Shown here: piece by piece, positions 41,019-50,619 of the stretch
How positions within the stretch are numbered: the stretch's first letter is position 1
How the letters are laid out: each line of letters opens with the position of its first letter
NCBI RefSeq assembly: GCF_017312725.1
Contig: NZ_BOPO01000113.1
Location: 1-64,000 of the forward strand
DNA: 64,000 nt
Reading direction: 5' to 3'
From: Actinocatenispora comari
GTDB lineage: Bacteria > Actinomycetota > Actinomycetes > Mycobacteriales > Micromonosporaceae
Notes under the pieces: model-generated
What the model was told of the DNA's origin: nothing
The model's input: only the letters and a program-made list of their open reading frames with translations
Databases searched by the model: none
Made by a program: the position numbers and the translations under genes

Positions 41019-41093
41019 GGGCCGAATCGCGGTGGTCGGAGGCCGGTCAGACGCCGGGCCGAATCGCGGTGGTCGGAAGCCGGGTCAGACGCC
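41019..41093. repeat. Tandem duplication of 37/38 bp at the MFS gene 3' end
   Basis: GGGCCGAATCGCGGTGGTCGG... is repeated at 41019-41055 and 41056-41093 with three differences. The second copy contains the MFS stop codon (41085-41087) and its last two codons, so the first copy is a duplicated 3' end lying outside the gene. Confidence 0.85.
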
Positions 41094-42335
41094 GGCCGGG
41101 ACCGGCGGCTCGGCCGGGGTGTCCGACCTCGGCTCCGGATGGTCGCCGCCGATCGTGCCGCGCAGCAACCAGAGCAGCCCGGCCAGCACCAGCCCGGCGC
41201 CGGCGGCCAGCAGGAACGCCGGCCGCGGGCCGTGCGCCGCGGTCAACTGCCCGCTGATCGACTGGCCGCCGGCGAGCCCCAACGTCACCGCGGTCACGAT
41301 CCAGCCGAACGCCTCGGTGGCGGTACCGGCCGGTGCGACCAGCTCCACCGCGGCCGAGTGCGCCGTCGACTGCGGCGTGATCAGGCAGCCCGCCACCAGC
41401 AGCGCCACCGCCAGCCCGACCAGCCCCGTCGGTACCGACAGCAGCGCCACCAGCGCGGCGAACCCGGCCAGCAGCGCCGGCAGCCGCAACCGCATCGGAC
41501 GCGGCCACGGGCGCACCCCGTACACCAGGCCGAACGCCACCGAGGTCACCGAGAACAGGCTGAGCAGCAGGCCACCGGCCGCCTCGTGGCCGGCCGCGGT
41601 CGCCGACGCCGGCACCGCGACCTCGACGAAGCCGACGACCACGCCGAAGCCGAACGCGGCGAGCGCGACCGTGCGCAGGCCGGGGCTGGCGAGGGCGCCC
41701 AGCACGCTGCGGCTGCCGGTACCGCGGACCGGCCGGTGACCGCGGATCGTCGGGTTCAGCACGAACGCCAGCGAACCCACGATCATCAGCGCCGCGCCGG
41801 CGACCAGCCCCGTCCCCGCCCACGGCGCCGCCGCGAGCAGCCCCGCGACACCCGGGCCCAGGATGAAGAAGACCTCCATGCTGATCGCCTCGTACGCCAG
41901 GGCGGCGTCCCGGTTCGGCCCGGCCGGCAGCAGCCGCGGCCACATCGCCCGCGACGCCGAACCCACCTGCGGCTCGAACGCGCCGATCCCCAGCGCCAGC
42001 AGCACCAGCAGCGGCACCGGCCCGTGCGCCTGGATGGTCAGGCACCCCGCCGTCACGAACCCGGCGTACACGGCGACCACCACCAGCATCGGCCGGGTCG
42101 CGCCGAACGCGTCCATCAGCCGGCCCTGCGCCACCGATCCGACCGCGACGCCCACCAGGGTGCCGGCCGACACCAGCCCGGCCGGCCCGTACGAGCCGTA
42201 CTCGCGCTGCACGTAGAGCAGCGCGGCCAGGCCGATCATCGCGATCGGCAGCCGGGCGAACAGCGAGGCCACCACCGGCCCGCGGGCGCCCGGGGTGCTC
42301 AGGGCACGGCGGTACGCGGCGACAGAAGCGGACAT
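41085..42335 (-). CDS. Major facilitator superfamily transporter
   Basis: 416 residues with about 12 transmembrane segments and the MFS loop 2-3 signature in AQGRLMDAFGATRP. Charged residues are few inside the membrane, as in drug- or metabolite-efflux permeases of the SetA/YfcJ-like type. The last 25 residues are a soluble Pro/Glu/Asp tail. Substrate unknown; no regulator adjoins. ATG at 42335. Confidence 0.88.
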   Translation of the reverse strand: MSASVAAYRRALSTPGARGPVVASLFARLPIAMIGLAALLYVQREYGSYGPAGLVSAGTLVGVAVGSVAQGRLMDAFGATRPMLVVVAVYAGFVTAGCLTIQAHGPVPLLVLLALGIGAFEPQVGSASRAMWPRLLPAGPNRDAALAYEAISMEVFFILGPGVAGLLAAAPWAGTGLVAGAALMIVGSLAFVLNPTIRGHRPVRGTGSRSVLGALASPGLRTVALAAFGFGVVVGFVEVAVPASATAAGHEAAGGLLLSLFSVTSVAFGLVYGVRPWPRPMRLRLPALLAGFAALVALLSVPTGLVGLAVALLVAGCLITPQSTAHSAAVELVAPAGTATEAFGWIVTAVTLGLAGGQSISGQLTAAHGPRPAFLLAAGAGLVLAGLLWLLRGTIGGDHPEPRSDTPAEPPVPAGV

Positions 42336-42425
42336 GACCTCGAGTCTGCGGCCCGGCGCAGCCGACCGCCCGGCAATTGTCCGGTAAGCTTCGTCACCCC
42401 GGCCAGGCCGTTACCGATCCGGGTG

Positions 42426-42722
42426 TCAGGAGAGCACGATCAGCAGCACCCAGCCGACCACCACGACGGCCAGGATCAGCCCCAGCACCCAGGTCGGCAC
42501 CTTGTACTCGCCGCGCCGGTTCCGCTCGATCTCGGCCCGGATCTTCTCCCGGCGCCGGGTCGCCCAGCGCCCCGCCACGCCGTACTGCGCGGCGGTGCGC
42601 AACTCGTCGCGCAACGACGGGATCTCGTCCTCGCTGTCCTCGTCCGACGCCTTCGGCGGCTCGTCCCGCTCGGCCGGCTGCTTGCCGTCGTTCATCGTCT
42701 GCACAGTCGCCTCGTCCGCCAC
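42426..42722 (-). CDS. Small single-span membrane protein downstream of pafA
   Basis: 98 residues: an acidic, lysine- and glutamate-rich N-terminal half, a basic stretch RRREKIRAEIERNRRGEYKVP, and one C-terminal transmembrane helix of about 20 residues. It is a tail-anchored layout. GTG at 42722 follows the pafA stop by 10 bases, so it is cotranscribed with the Pup ligase gene. Similar short genes occur next to pafA in other actinobacteria; function unknown. Confidence 0.75.
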   Translation of the reverse strand: MADEATVQTMNDGKQPAERDEPPKASDEDSEDEIPSLRDELRTAAQYGVAGRWATRRREKIRAEIERNRRGEYKVPTWVLGLILAVVVVGWVLLIVLS

Positions 42723-42732
42723 TCCCGACCCG

Positions 42733-44091
42733 TCACATGCTCGCGATCAGCTTGTCGACCCGCTCGTCGACCGACCGGAACGGGTCCTTGCACAGCACCG
42801 TGCGCTGCGCCTGGTCGTTCAGCTTCAGGTGCACCCAGTCGACGGTGAAGTCGCGCCGCTTCTCCTGCGCCCGCCGGATGAACTCACCGCGCAGCCGCGC
42901 CCGGGTGGTATGCGGCGGCGTCTCCTTCGCCTCGAAGATCTCCACGTCGCTCGCCACCCGGTCGACCTCGCCGCGCCGCTCCATCAGCTGGTAGAGCCCG
43001 CGCCCGCGACGCAGGTCGTGGTAGGCCAGGTCCAGCTGCGCGACCCGCGGATGCGCCAGCGGCAGATCGTGCTTGCTGCGGTACCGCTCGATCAGGTCCA
43101 GCTTGCTGACCCAGTCGATCTCGCGCCGCACGCTGGTCAGGTCGCCCGACTCCACCGCGCCGAGCACCCGGCCCCACAGCTCCAGGATCCGTTTGGTCAC
43201 CTCGTCACCGCCGCGCTGCGCGACGAAGTCGACCGCCTTCGTGTAGTACTCCTGCTGGATGTCCAGCGCGCTGGCCTCCCGGCCGGACGCCAGCCGCACC
43301 GTGCGCCGGCCGGTCACGTCGTGGCTGACCTCACGGATCGCCCGGATCGGGTTCTCCAACGTCAGGTCGCGCATCACCACACCGGCCTCGATCATCCGCA
43401 GCACCAGATCGGCGGTACCGACCTTGAGCAGCGTGGTGACCTCGTTCATGTTCGAGTCGCCCACGATCACGTGCAGCCGCCGGTACCGCTCGGCGTCGGC
43501 GTGCGGCTCGTCCCGGGTGTTGATGATCGGCCGCGAGCGGGTGGTCGCGCTGGAGACGCCCTCCCAGATGTGCTCGGCCCGCTGGGACAGGCAGAACACC
43601 GCACCGCGCGGGGTCTGCAGCACCTTGCCCGCGCCGCAGATCAGCTGCCTGGTCACCAGGAACGGGATCAGGATGTCGGCCAGCCGGCCGAACTCGCCGT
43701 GCCGGGACACCAGGTAGTTCTCGTGGCATCCGTACGAATTGCCGGCGGAGTCGGTGTTGTTCTTGAACAGGTAGATCTCCCCGGCGATGCCCTCGTCGTG
43801 CAGCCGCCGCTCCGCGTCGATCAGCAGCCCCTCCAGGGTCCGCTCACCGGCCCGGTCGTGCGTGACCAGGTCCTGCACCGAGTCGCACTCCGGCGTCGCA
43901 TACTCCGGGTGCGAACCGACATCGAGGTACAACCGGGCGCCGTTGCGCAGGAACACGTTGGACGAGCGCCCCCACGACACCACGCGGCGGAACAGATAGC
44001 GGGCGACCTCGTCCGGGGACAGCCGCCGCTGCCCGCGGAAGGTGCACGTCACCCCGTATTCGGTCTCAATCCCGAAGATGCGCCGATCCAT
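42733..44091 (-). CDS. pafA: Pup-protein ligase PafA
   Basis: Couples the C-terminal glutamate of Pup to lysines of target proteins using ATP. 452 residues, with the glutamine-synthetase-like catalytic glutamates in [12 protein letters not shown] (about 5-16), [10 protein letters not shown], and the C-terminal domain. ATG at 44091 is six bases after TAATGT (44098-44103), so the mRNA is probably leaderless and transcribed separately from prcBA, whose terminator lies just upstream. Confidence 0.97.
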   Translation of the reverse strand: MDRRIFGIETEYGVTCTFRGQRRLSPDEVARYLFRRVVSWGRSSNVFLRNGARLYLDVGSHPEYATPECDSVQDLVTHDRAGERTLEGLLIDAERRLHDEGIAGEIYLFKNNTDSAGNSYGCHENYLVSRHGEFGRLADILIPFLVTRQLICGAGKVLQTPRGAVFCLSQRAEHIWEGVSSATTRSRPIINTRDEPHADAERYRRLHVIVGDSNMNEVTTLLKVGTADLVLRMIEAGVVMRDLTLENPIRAIREVSHDVTGRRTVRLASGREASALDIQQEYYTKAVDFVAQRGGDEVTKRILELWGRVLGAVESGDLTSVRREIDWVSKLDLIERYRSKHDLPLAHPRVAQLDLAYHDLRRGRGLYQLMERRGEVDRVASDVEIFEAKETPPHTTRARLRGEFIRRAQEKRRDFTVDWVHLKLNDQAQRTVLCKDPFRSVDERVDKLIASM

Positions 44092-44269
44092 GTACCGACA
44101 TTAGCCTCACCGACCGCCTCCGCGCTGCCGTCGGACGGTCACGATCCCGGACGAGTTTGCCACCGGCAGCGCCGAAAGCGTGGCATGCCGCGATCGCCGC
44201 CGGACGCCACGACGCCGCCGGACGCCCCGACCCGCGACGCCCGACCGTCCACAGTGGCCGGCCCGCGCC

Positions 44270-44294
44270 GCCCCGCCGCGGGGTGCGGCGGGGC
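44270..44294 (-). terminator. prcA terminator hairpin
   Basis: A perfect 10-bp stem (44270-44279 with 44285-44294) with a 5-base loop lies seven bases after the prcA stop. No T-run. It separates the proteasome operon from the pafA promoter. Confidence 0.7.
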
Positions 44295-44300
44295 GAACCC

Positions 44301-45164
44301 TCACTTGTCGTCGGCATCACCCGCGGGCTTCTCGCCGCCCGCCTCGTCGGACTTCCCGGTGTCCTTCTCGGCCGCCTTGCCGGTCGACTCGGCGTCCGCC
44401 GCCCCGGCCGACTCGCCCGCCGGCTCCCCGGCATCCGCGGGCGCACCCGCGTCCGCCGGCGCCTCGGCCGGCGTGCCCTGCGCCACCAACTCGTCCAGCG
44501 CCGCCCCGGTGATGCGCCGGAACGTGCGGCCCGAGCGACGCCGGTCCAGCACCGCCACCTCCAGCTGCGACGCGGTCAGCTCGCGCCGCTCGGCGCCGGT
44601 GCCACTCAACGCGTCCACCGCCAGCCGCAACGCCTCGGCCAGCGTCATGTCCTCCCGGTGCCGGTCGCGCAGCACCGCCGAGATCGCGTCCGCCTGGCCG
44701 CCCATCGCCACGTAGCCCGGCTCGTCACCCACCGAACCGTCGTAGGTCAACCGGTACAGCTGGTCGCGCTGCGGGCTGTCGCCCACCTCCGCGACGCACA
44801 CCTCCACCTCGAACGGCTTCGGCTGCTCGGTGAACAGCGTGCCCAGCGCCTGCGCGTACACGTTCGCCAGGCCCAGGCCGCGCACGTCGGCGCGGTTGTT
44901 CGCGTACCCCTGCACATCGGCGTAGCGCACGCCGGCCTTGCGCAGGTTCTCGAACTCGTTGTAACGACCGACCGCGGCGAAGCCGATCCGGTCGTAGATC
45001 TCCGCCACCTTGTGCAGCGCAGTGGAGACGTTCTCCGCCACGAACAGCACGCCGTCCGCGTAGGTCAGCACCACCACACTGCGGCCCCGCGCAATGCCCT
45101 TCCGCGCGTACTCGGACTTGTCGCGCATCAGCTGCTCGGGCGAGGCGTAGAACGGCATCGTCAC
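44301..45164 (-). CDS. prcA: 20S proteasome alpha subunit
   Basis: 287 residues. Begins [27 protein letters not shown], the gate-forming N-terminus of bacterial alpha subunits; the Ntn-hydrolase fold ends near 230. Residues 231-287 are an unusually long, low-complexity tail of Ala, Asp, Glu, Gly and Pro that would project from the alpha ring. Forms heptameric rings outside PrcB rings and docks Mpa. The GTG at 45164 is two codons before an alternative ATG. Confidence 0.97.
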   Translation of the reverse strand: MTMPFYASPEQLMRDKSEYARKGIARGRSVVVLTYADGVLFVAENVSTALHKVAEIYDRIGFAAVGRYNEFENLRKAGVRYADVQGYANNRADVRGLGLANVYAQALGTLFTEQPKPFEVEVCVAEVGDSPQRDQLYRLTYDGSVGDEPGYVAMGGQADAISAVLRDRHREDMTLAEALRLAVDALSGTGAERRELTASQLEVAVLDRRRSGRTFRRITGAALDELVAQGTPAEAPADAGAPADAGEPAGESAGAADAESTGKAAEKDTGKSDEAGGEKPAGDADDK

Positions 45165-45259
45165 GGCTGAGACTCTCCGGTTCCCATCGGTGCGCGCACC
45201 GGCGACCGGTGCGCGGCTTGAGGCTCCAACACTGTCCTACCTGGTCTGGTGCGGCCCGC

Positions 45260-46096
45260 TCAGCCGCCCGGGTGCTGCATCCGCTCCTCCACCACCGAGC
45301 GCACCACCGCGGCCACGTCCTCCTCGGGCAGTTCCCGGAAGCCGTCCGCGTCCACCAGGGCCACGATCGGGAAGATGCTGCGGGCCAGGTCCGGGCCACC
45401 GGTGGCGGTGTCGTCCTCGGCCGCGTCGTACAGCGACTCGACCGCGAGCCGGACCGCGCCGTCGGCGTCCACGTCGCGCGAGTAGCGCTTCTTCAGCGCC
45501 GACTTGGCGAACAGCGAGCCGGAACCGACCGCGTGGAAGTCCCGCTCCTCGTACGGCCCGCCGGTGACGTCGTAGGAGTAGATCCGCCCGGCCGTCGCCG
45601 GATCCGCCGCCGTCGGGTCGTACCCGGTGAACAGCGGCACCACGGCGAGGCCCTGGATGGCCGCACCGAGGTTGTCGCGCACCATCGCGGCCAGCCGGTT
45701 CGCCTTCGCCGGCAGCGACAGCGAGGTGCCCTCGATCTTCTCGTAGTGCTCCAGCTCGACCCGGAACAGCCGCATCAGCTCCAGCCCGATGCCGGCGGTG
45801 CCGGCGAACGCGATCGCCGAGTACGTGTCGGCCGGGAACACCTTGCGGATGTCGCGCTGCGCGATCAGGTTGCCCATCGTCGCGCGCCGGTCGCCGGCCA
45901 GCAGCACACCGCCGGCGTAGGTCATCGCGACGATCGTCGTACCGTGCGGGGCGAGGTCGCCGAGCGCCCCGGACGGCGGCAGCGGGCGACGGCCCGGCAG
46001 CAGCTCGGGTGCCGCGACCCTCAGATAATCCGCGAACGACGGACCGCCGGTGTACGCGAATTCGACCGGTAGACGCCCGGGGAGATCTCGACCCAC
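45260..46096 (-). CDS. prcB: 20S proteasome beta subunit
   Basis: 278 residues. A 52-residue propeptide is followed by the self-cleavage site [13 protein letters not shown], so Thr53 becomes the catalytic nucleophile; GDRRATMG carries the supporting Asp/Arg. GTG at 46096 has AGAGGA nine bases upstream. The open frame extends to 46186, but those residues lie over the preceding gene and are not PrcB-like. Its first 76 bases overlap the 3' end of the endonuclease-VII-like gene in another frame. Confidence 0.96.
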   Translation of the reverse strand: MGRDLPGRLPVEFAYTGGPSFADYLRVAAPELLPGRRPLPPSGALGDLAPHGTTIVAMTYAGGVLLAGDRRATMGNLIAQRDIRKVFPADTYSAIAFAGTAGIGLELMRLFRVELEHYEKIEGTSLSLPAKANRLAAMVRDNLGAAIQGLAVVPLFTGYDPTAADPATAGRIYSYDVTGGPYEERDFHAVGSGSLFAKSALKKRYSRDVDADGAVRLAVESLYDAAEDDTATGGPDLARSIFPIVALVDADGFRELPEEDVAAVVRSVVEERMQHPGG

Positions 46097-46701
46097 GGAG
46101 TGGTTCCTCTCAGGTAGCTGATCGCCTTGGCCAGGTGCTCGACGTCGTCTCGGAAGTGCCCGAGCCCGCCGTTGCAGTTGAAGCACAGAATGCCACGGAC
46201 CCCGCCGGACACATGATCGTGGTCGACATGCTCCGGCGCGGCCCGCCCACAGATCGCGCAGACCCCGCCCTGCTCCGCCAGCATCCGCGCGAAGTCCGCG
46301 ACCCCGATCCCGTACCGCCGCCGCAGGTGATACTCGCGCGTACTTCCGTGATTGCGGATCCTCGACTCACGCCCGCGAACGTTGTGGCACGGCTTGCAGT
46401 AGCGCCCGTGACCCCCGCGGCCGGACCGACTCTTCGGGAACTCGGCCAACGGCTTGAGGGCGCGACAGTCCGGACACCGGCGGGTCCCCTCGGGAAGCTC
46501 TTCGCGCGGCCGGACGGTTCGGCCCGCCGTGCTGCCACGTCGCTCGTAGCTGGCGTTGGACCGCTTGTTGAAACAGGGCTTGCAGTAGGAACCGCGACCA
46601 CTCGGACGCCCGGAGCTGACGTGAAACTCATCGAGCGGTTTCCACTCGCCACAGTCTCGACATCGGCGCCGACCATCACGGTCGTCATTCGGCAGAGGCA
46701 T
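46021..46701 (-). CDS. Endonuclease VII-like HNH protein with two zinc modules
   Basis: 226 residues from ATG 46701 (GGGGAT seven bases before it). Two copies of a C-x2-C-x22-C-x2-C zinc module (Cys14/17/40/43 and Cys76/79/102/105) precede a recombination-endonuclease-VII/HNH domain with Cys148/151, the DHDH motif (160-163) and Cys173/176. The domain normally binds or cuts branched or nicked DNA. Related proteins occur between pup and prcB in other actinobacteria. The last 25 codons overlap prcB. Base composition is lower in GC than neighbouring genes, most clearly at its 5' end. Confidence 0.9.
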   Translation of the reverse strand: MPLPNDDRDGRRRCRDCGEWKPLDEFHVSSGRPSGRGSYCKPCFNKRSNASYERRGSTAGRTVRPREELPEGTRRCPDCRALKPLAEFPKSRSGRGGHGRYCKPCHNVRGRESRIRNHGSTREYHLRRRYGIGVADFARMLAEQGGVCAICGRAAPEHVDHDHVSGGVRGILCFNCNGGLGHFRDDVEHLAKAISYLRGTTPWVEISPGVYRSNSRTPAVRRSRII

Positions 46702-46747
46702 CGGTGAAATCCCCAATCAATGAATCGGACATATCACCGCAAATGCC

Positions 46748-46963
46748 TCATTCTCCCCCTTTTTGTACATAGCCCTTCACAAACTCCTCGGCGTTCTCTT
46801 CGAGGACGCCGTCGATTTCGTCGAGGAGGTCGTCGACGTCCTCGGTGAGCTTCTCCTGCCGCTCGGCGACCTCGGGGTCGACCGCGGGGGCCTCGTCGAC
46901 TGCGTCTTCCTCGGTGTGGCTGCGGTGGGACTGGGACTGCCCGCCGCTGTCTCGCGTCGCCAT
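46748..46963 (-). CDS. pup: Prokaryotic ubiquitin-like protein Pup (GGE form)
   Basis: 71 residues: disordered Gly/Ser/Gln N-terminus, an acidic coiled-coil-forming region (about 30-62) that docks on Mpa, and the C-terminus VQKGGE. The end is Glu rather than Gln, so it can be ligated by PafA without prior deamidation by Dop. ATG at 46963 follows an AGGGGAG site. The 3' end and downstream spacer are markedly AT-rich compared with the rest of the window. Confidence 0.97.
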   Translation of the reverse strand: MATRDSGGQSQSHRSHTEEDAVDEAPAVDPEVAERQEKLTEDVDDLLDEIDGVLEENAEEFVKGYVQKGGE

Positions 46964-47153
46964 CGGATGCTCCCCTCGCTGACGAACCCGTAGACGCACC
47001 CCGGTCCGGTCGAGCCGACCGGACCGGTGCCGTCGATCAAAATCTACCTCGCCGGGCAGCCGAATCCCGGTGGCAAAACGGACTTCACGCCAGAGGGATG
47101 CGGCCGGGTGCCTCGAACGCACCCGGCCGGGACAGCGCAGCGCCCCGCCCGGC

Positions 47154-48671
47154 TCAGTCGGCGGTCAGCTCGGCGAGCAGGTCCTTCGCGCTGACGCAGC
47201 GGTCGAACAGCTCACCGACGTGCCGCTTCGTGCCGCGCAGCGGCTCCATCATCGGTACCCGCACCAGCGACTCGCGGCCGACGTCGAAGATGACCGAGTC
47301 CCAGCTGGCCGCGACGACCTCCGCCGGGTAGTTCTTCAGGCAGCGGCCGCGGAAGAACGCCCGGGTGTCGGTCGGCGGCTCACCGACCGCCCGGACCACC
47401 TCGTCGTCGGTGAACAGCCGCCGCATCGCGCCGCGCGCGACCAGCCGGTGGTAGAGCCCCTTGCCCGGCCGTACGTCGGAGTACTGCAGGTCGACCAGGG
47501 CGAGCTTCGGCGAGGACCAGTCGAGCTGCTCGCGCTGCCGGTAGCCGTTGAGCAGCCGCAACTTCGCCACCCAGTCGAGCTGGTCGGCGAGCGTGTTGGG
47601 GTCCTCGGCGAGTTTGCGCAGCACCTCGTCCCAGCGGTCCAGTACGTCGGCGGTGATCTCGTCGAGCTCGTCGCCGTACTGCTGGGCGCAGAACGCGCGG
47701 GCGTGCTCCAGGTAGCCGCGCTGGATCTCCAGCGCGGTCAGCTCGCGGCCGTCGCGCATCCGGATCCGGTGGGTCAGCGAGGGATCGTGGCTGACGTTCT
47801 TCAACTCGGTGACCGGGTCGGCGATACCGAGGTCACCGGGCAGCGCCTTCGCCTCGATCATGGCGAGCACCAGTGCGGTGGTGCCGACCTTGAGGTAGGT
47901 GGCGATCTCGGACAGGTTGGCGTCGCCGATGATCACGTGCAGCCGGCGGTACTTGTCGGCGTCGGCGTGCGGCTCGTCCCGGGTGTTGATGATGGGGCGC
48001 TTGAGCGTGGTCTCCAGCCCGACCTCGACCTCGAAGAAGTCGGCCCGCTGGGAGAGCTGGAAGCCGGTGCCGGAGCCGTCCTGGCCGAGGCCGACCCGGC
48101 CGGCGCCGGTGAACACCTGCCGGGTGACGAAGAACGGGGTCAGGTGCGCCACGATGTCGGCGAACGGGGTGTCGCGGCGCATCAGGTAGTTCTCGTGGGT
48201 GCCGTAGCTGGCGCCCTTGTTGTCGGTGTTGTTCTTGTACAGGTTGATCGGCTGGGCGCCCGGGATGGCGGAGGCGCGGCGGGCCGCCTCGGCCATCACC
48301 AGCTCGCCGGCCTTGTCCCACAGCGCCACGTCGCGGGCGTTGGTGCACTCCGGCGCGGAGTACTCGGGGTGCGCGTGGTCGACGTAGAGCCGGGCGCCGT
48401 TGGTGAGGATGACGTTGGCGAGGCCGAGGTCCTCGTCCGCGAGCGCCTCGGCCGGGTCGTACAGCGCGCCGGAGTAGCTGAAGCCGCGGGCGTCGCGCAG
48501 CGGCGACTCCTCCTCGTAGTCCCACCGGGCGCGACCACCGCGGTCGAGCTCGGGGCGGGCGCCGTAGGCGTTGACGATGGCCGAGGAGGTGACCATCGGG
48601 TTGGCGCCGGGCCGGCCGGGCACGGAGATGCCGTACTCGACCTCGGTGCCCATGACCCGTCGGCTGCTCAT
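47154..48671 (-). CDS. dop: Pup deamidase/depupylase
   Basis: 505 residues, homologous to Paf[14 protein letters not shown] with the catalytic glutamate near residue 9, [27 protein letters not shown], and the C-terminal domain. The insertion between about residues 40 and 80 corresponds to the Dop loop absent from PafA. Since Pup here already ends in Glu, its main role should be removal of Pup from substrates. ATG at 48671 with a GGGAG site. Confidence 0.97.
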   Translation of the reverse strand: MSSRRVMGTEVEYGISVPGRPGANPMVTSSAIVNAYGARPELDRGGRARWDYEEESPLRDARGFSYSGALYDPAEALADEDLGLANVILTNGARLYVDHAHPEYSAPECTNARDVALWDKAGELVMAEAARRASAIPGAQPINLYKNNTDNKGASYGTHENYLMRRDTPFADIVAHLTPFFVTRQVFTGAGRVGLGQDGSGTGFQLSQRADFFEVEVGLETTLKRPIINTRDEPHADADKYRRLHVIIGDANLSEIATYLKVGTTALVLAMIEAKALPGDLGIADPVTELKNVSHDPSLTHRIRMRDGRELTALEIQRGYLEHARAFCAQQYGDELDEITADVLDRWDEVLRKLAEDPNTLADQLDWVAKLRLLNGYRQREQLDWSSPKLALVDLQYSDVRPGKGLYHRLVARGAMRRLFTDDEVVRAVGEPPTDTRAFFRGRCLKNYPAEVVAASWDSVIFDVGRESLVRVPMMEPLRGTKRHVGELFDRCVSAKDLLAELTAD

Positions 48672-48848
48672 GCCCGCTCCCTGCTCGCGTGACTCGGTTC
48701 TTCCTGAATCGGCTCGCGTGTGCCCGGCCCCTCTGGGCCGGTGAGGACGAAGGGTACCGGCGAAGCTGCTCGCCGGGCCGCCGCGCGTCCGGTCCGCGGT
48801 GTCCGGATCGGACGTGCTCGTATCGAGCCTAGCCCCAATGTCGCCCGG

Positions 48849-50441
48849 TCACGCCGGGTGGCGGGCATCGGTACCGGGTGGTCGCCGCCCCGGTGCCGGC
48901 GCGAGGAAGGCGTACCAGGGTGCGACGCCGTGCGGCCGGGGCATCGGGTGGCGGCGCCATCCGGGGCCGGCCCGGTGGTCGTCGCGGTGCCAGGTGAGCA
49001 GGACCGCCTGCCGCCGGCCGGCGAGGGCGGGCAGGCCGGCGGGTGGGCTAGTGGTACAGCCGAGCCGGTAGGCGAGCTGGGTGCGGCGCGGCCCGGCCAG
49101 CACGCAGGGCCGCCGGACGCCGAGTCGTCGCAGTTCCGCGGCGGCCGCCGCGGTGGGGTCGGGGCGGTGCACGATCCGGCGCAGGCTCGCCAGCTGGGCC
49201 GTCTCGTGCAGGGCGAGCAGCAGGACCAGCGCGACGAGCACCGCTCGCCGCGCACGCTGGTCCCGCGCCGCCGGCAGCACCGCGAGCACCGCTCGGCCCC
49301 GGGGCAGCACCGCGAGCACCGCTCGGCGTCGGGCCAGCGCCGCCGGCACCGCGACTAGCAGGCTCGCGACCGGCAGCGCGGCGAGTGCGTAGGCCGGGAG
49401 CAGGAAGCGCGGCGCGGCGTAGTCGACGGTGCCGAGGTAGCAGATTCCGATGCCGGTGGCGACCGCGGCCGCCGGCGCGATGGCGGCGAGCTGGCGCTGC
49501 CGGCGGGCGACGACCAGGGCCGCGACCACGAGTACCGGGAGGGCGAGCCACCAGGCGCGGAGCGGCCAGGCGTGGGCCGCGGTCAGGTGGTGCAGGCTGC
49601 ACGGCCGGCACAGCAGTGGACCGTTGAGCGCGCGCAGCTGGTAGAGCAGGCCGAGTGGGTGGAAGCCGATGCCGCCCTGTTGCCTGCTGGCCTCGTGCAG
49701 CCGCGCGGCGAGGCCGCCGAAGCGCAGGTACGCCTCGACGATCCAGTCGGCCGCGCCGGCGAGGCAGCCGCCGACGACGGCGAGCGCGAGGCTGGGCCGG
49801 CGCCAGCGGCGTACGAGCGCGATCGTGGCGAGCAGTGGCAGCGCCACCCAGCCGGCGTCGGAGGGGCGTAGCAGGGCGATCACGGCGAGCGGGACGGCGA
49901 CGCCGAGCGGGGCGAGCCGGGCGGTGCGCTGGCCGTACCGGACGAACCAGCCGGTGGCGGCGACGGCGGCGAACGCGACCCAGCTGTTGGGCAGGTCCTC
50001 GGCCCCGTAGAGCAGCGCGGTCCACAGTCCGGCGAACAGCAGGGCGGCGACCGGTACGACGGCGGGACGGCGCAGCGCCCGCAGCCAGGGCCAGTACCCG
50101 GCGGCCAGCGCCACGCCGGCCAGCACCGCGAGGTACGAGCGCAGCGCGGTGACCGAACCGGTGAGCTGAACGATCGGCGCGATCAGGTAGGTGATGCCGG
50201 GGGCGCGGGCGGCGGTCCAGGCGAGTGCCGGTACCCGGGGGCTGACCTGGCTGGCGTAGAGCGACTCGTCCGCGCCGAGCGGCAGGTGCGGGGCGACGAG
50301 GACGAGCATGGCGGCGGGGTAGGCGGCGGCGACGACCACGAGCCAGAACCCGGCCCGGCGTACCAGCGGGGTGCGTGGCCGGCTCGGCGCCGGCGCCGGC
50401 TCGGGTGGGACCACCGTGCTGTCGACGACCTGACCGCGCAT
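48849..50441 (-). CDS. Polytopic membrane protein, ArnT/PMT-like GT-C candidate
   Basis: 530 residues with about ten hydrophobic segments. The first periplasmic loop contains LPLGADESLYASQVSPR, an Asp-Glu pair placed as in ArnT/PMT-type glycosyltransferases that use lipid-phosphate sugars. The second half includes a tandem duplication of an AVLAVLP peptide encoded by 30-bp repeats (about 49266-49325). ATG at 50441 has an AGGAGG site. It lies between dop and mpa but has no evident link to pupylation. Confidence 0.75.
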   Translation of the reverse strand: MRGQVVDSTVVPPEPAPAPSRPRTPLVRRAGFWLVVVAAAYPAAMLVLVAPHLPLGADESLYASQVSPRVPALAWTAARAPGITYLIAPIVQLTGSVTALRSYLAVLAGVALAAGYWPWLRALRRPAVVPVAALLFAGLWTALLYGAEDLPNSWVAFAAVAATGWFVRYGQRTARLAPLGVAVPLAVIALLRPSDAGWVALPLLATIALVRRWRRPSLALAVVGGCLAGAADWIVEAYLRFGGLAARLHEASRQQGGIGFHPLGLLYQLRALNGPLLCRPCSLHHLTAAHAWPLRAWWLALPVLVVAALVVARRQRQLAAIAPAAAVATGIGICYLGTVDYAAPRFLLPAYALAALPVASLLVAVPAALARRRAVLAVLPRGRAVLAVLPAARDQRARRAVLVALVLLLALHETAQLASLRRIVHRPDPTAAAAAELRRLGVRRPCVLAGPRRTQLAYRLGCTTSPPAGLPALAGRRQAVLLTWHRDDHRAGPGWRRHPMPRPHGVAPWYAFLAPAPGRRPPGTDARHPA

Positions 50442-50552
50442 TGCACCCCTCCTGGGTCAACCTGATGGAGGGGGGTTACACAGGGTGTCCTGTGCCTCCA
50501 CAGAGAAGACGGCCGGAGGGGGCATGGCGTTGGCAAGCGTGTGGAAACCGTG

Positions 50553-50599
50553 ACACAGAAAAGCGCGCCGGGGCGACCATGCTGGTCGCCCCGGCGCGC
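50553..50599 (-). terminator. mpa intrinsic terminator
   Basis: A 17-bp perfect stem (50563-50579 with 50583-50599) with a 3-base loop is followed on the minus strand by TTTTCTGTG. It lies 20 bases after the mpa stop and is the clearest intrinsic terminator of the window. Confidence 0.92.
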
Positions 50600-50619
50600 G
50601 GGTCGGTCGTCGGTGCTGG

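Noticed and set aside
46097-46186. An upstream ATG for prcB at 46186.
   Set aside because: The extra residues are the shifted reading of the conserved endonuclease VII domain and do not resemble PrcB propeptides; GTG 46096 has a ribosome-binding site.
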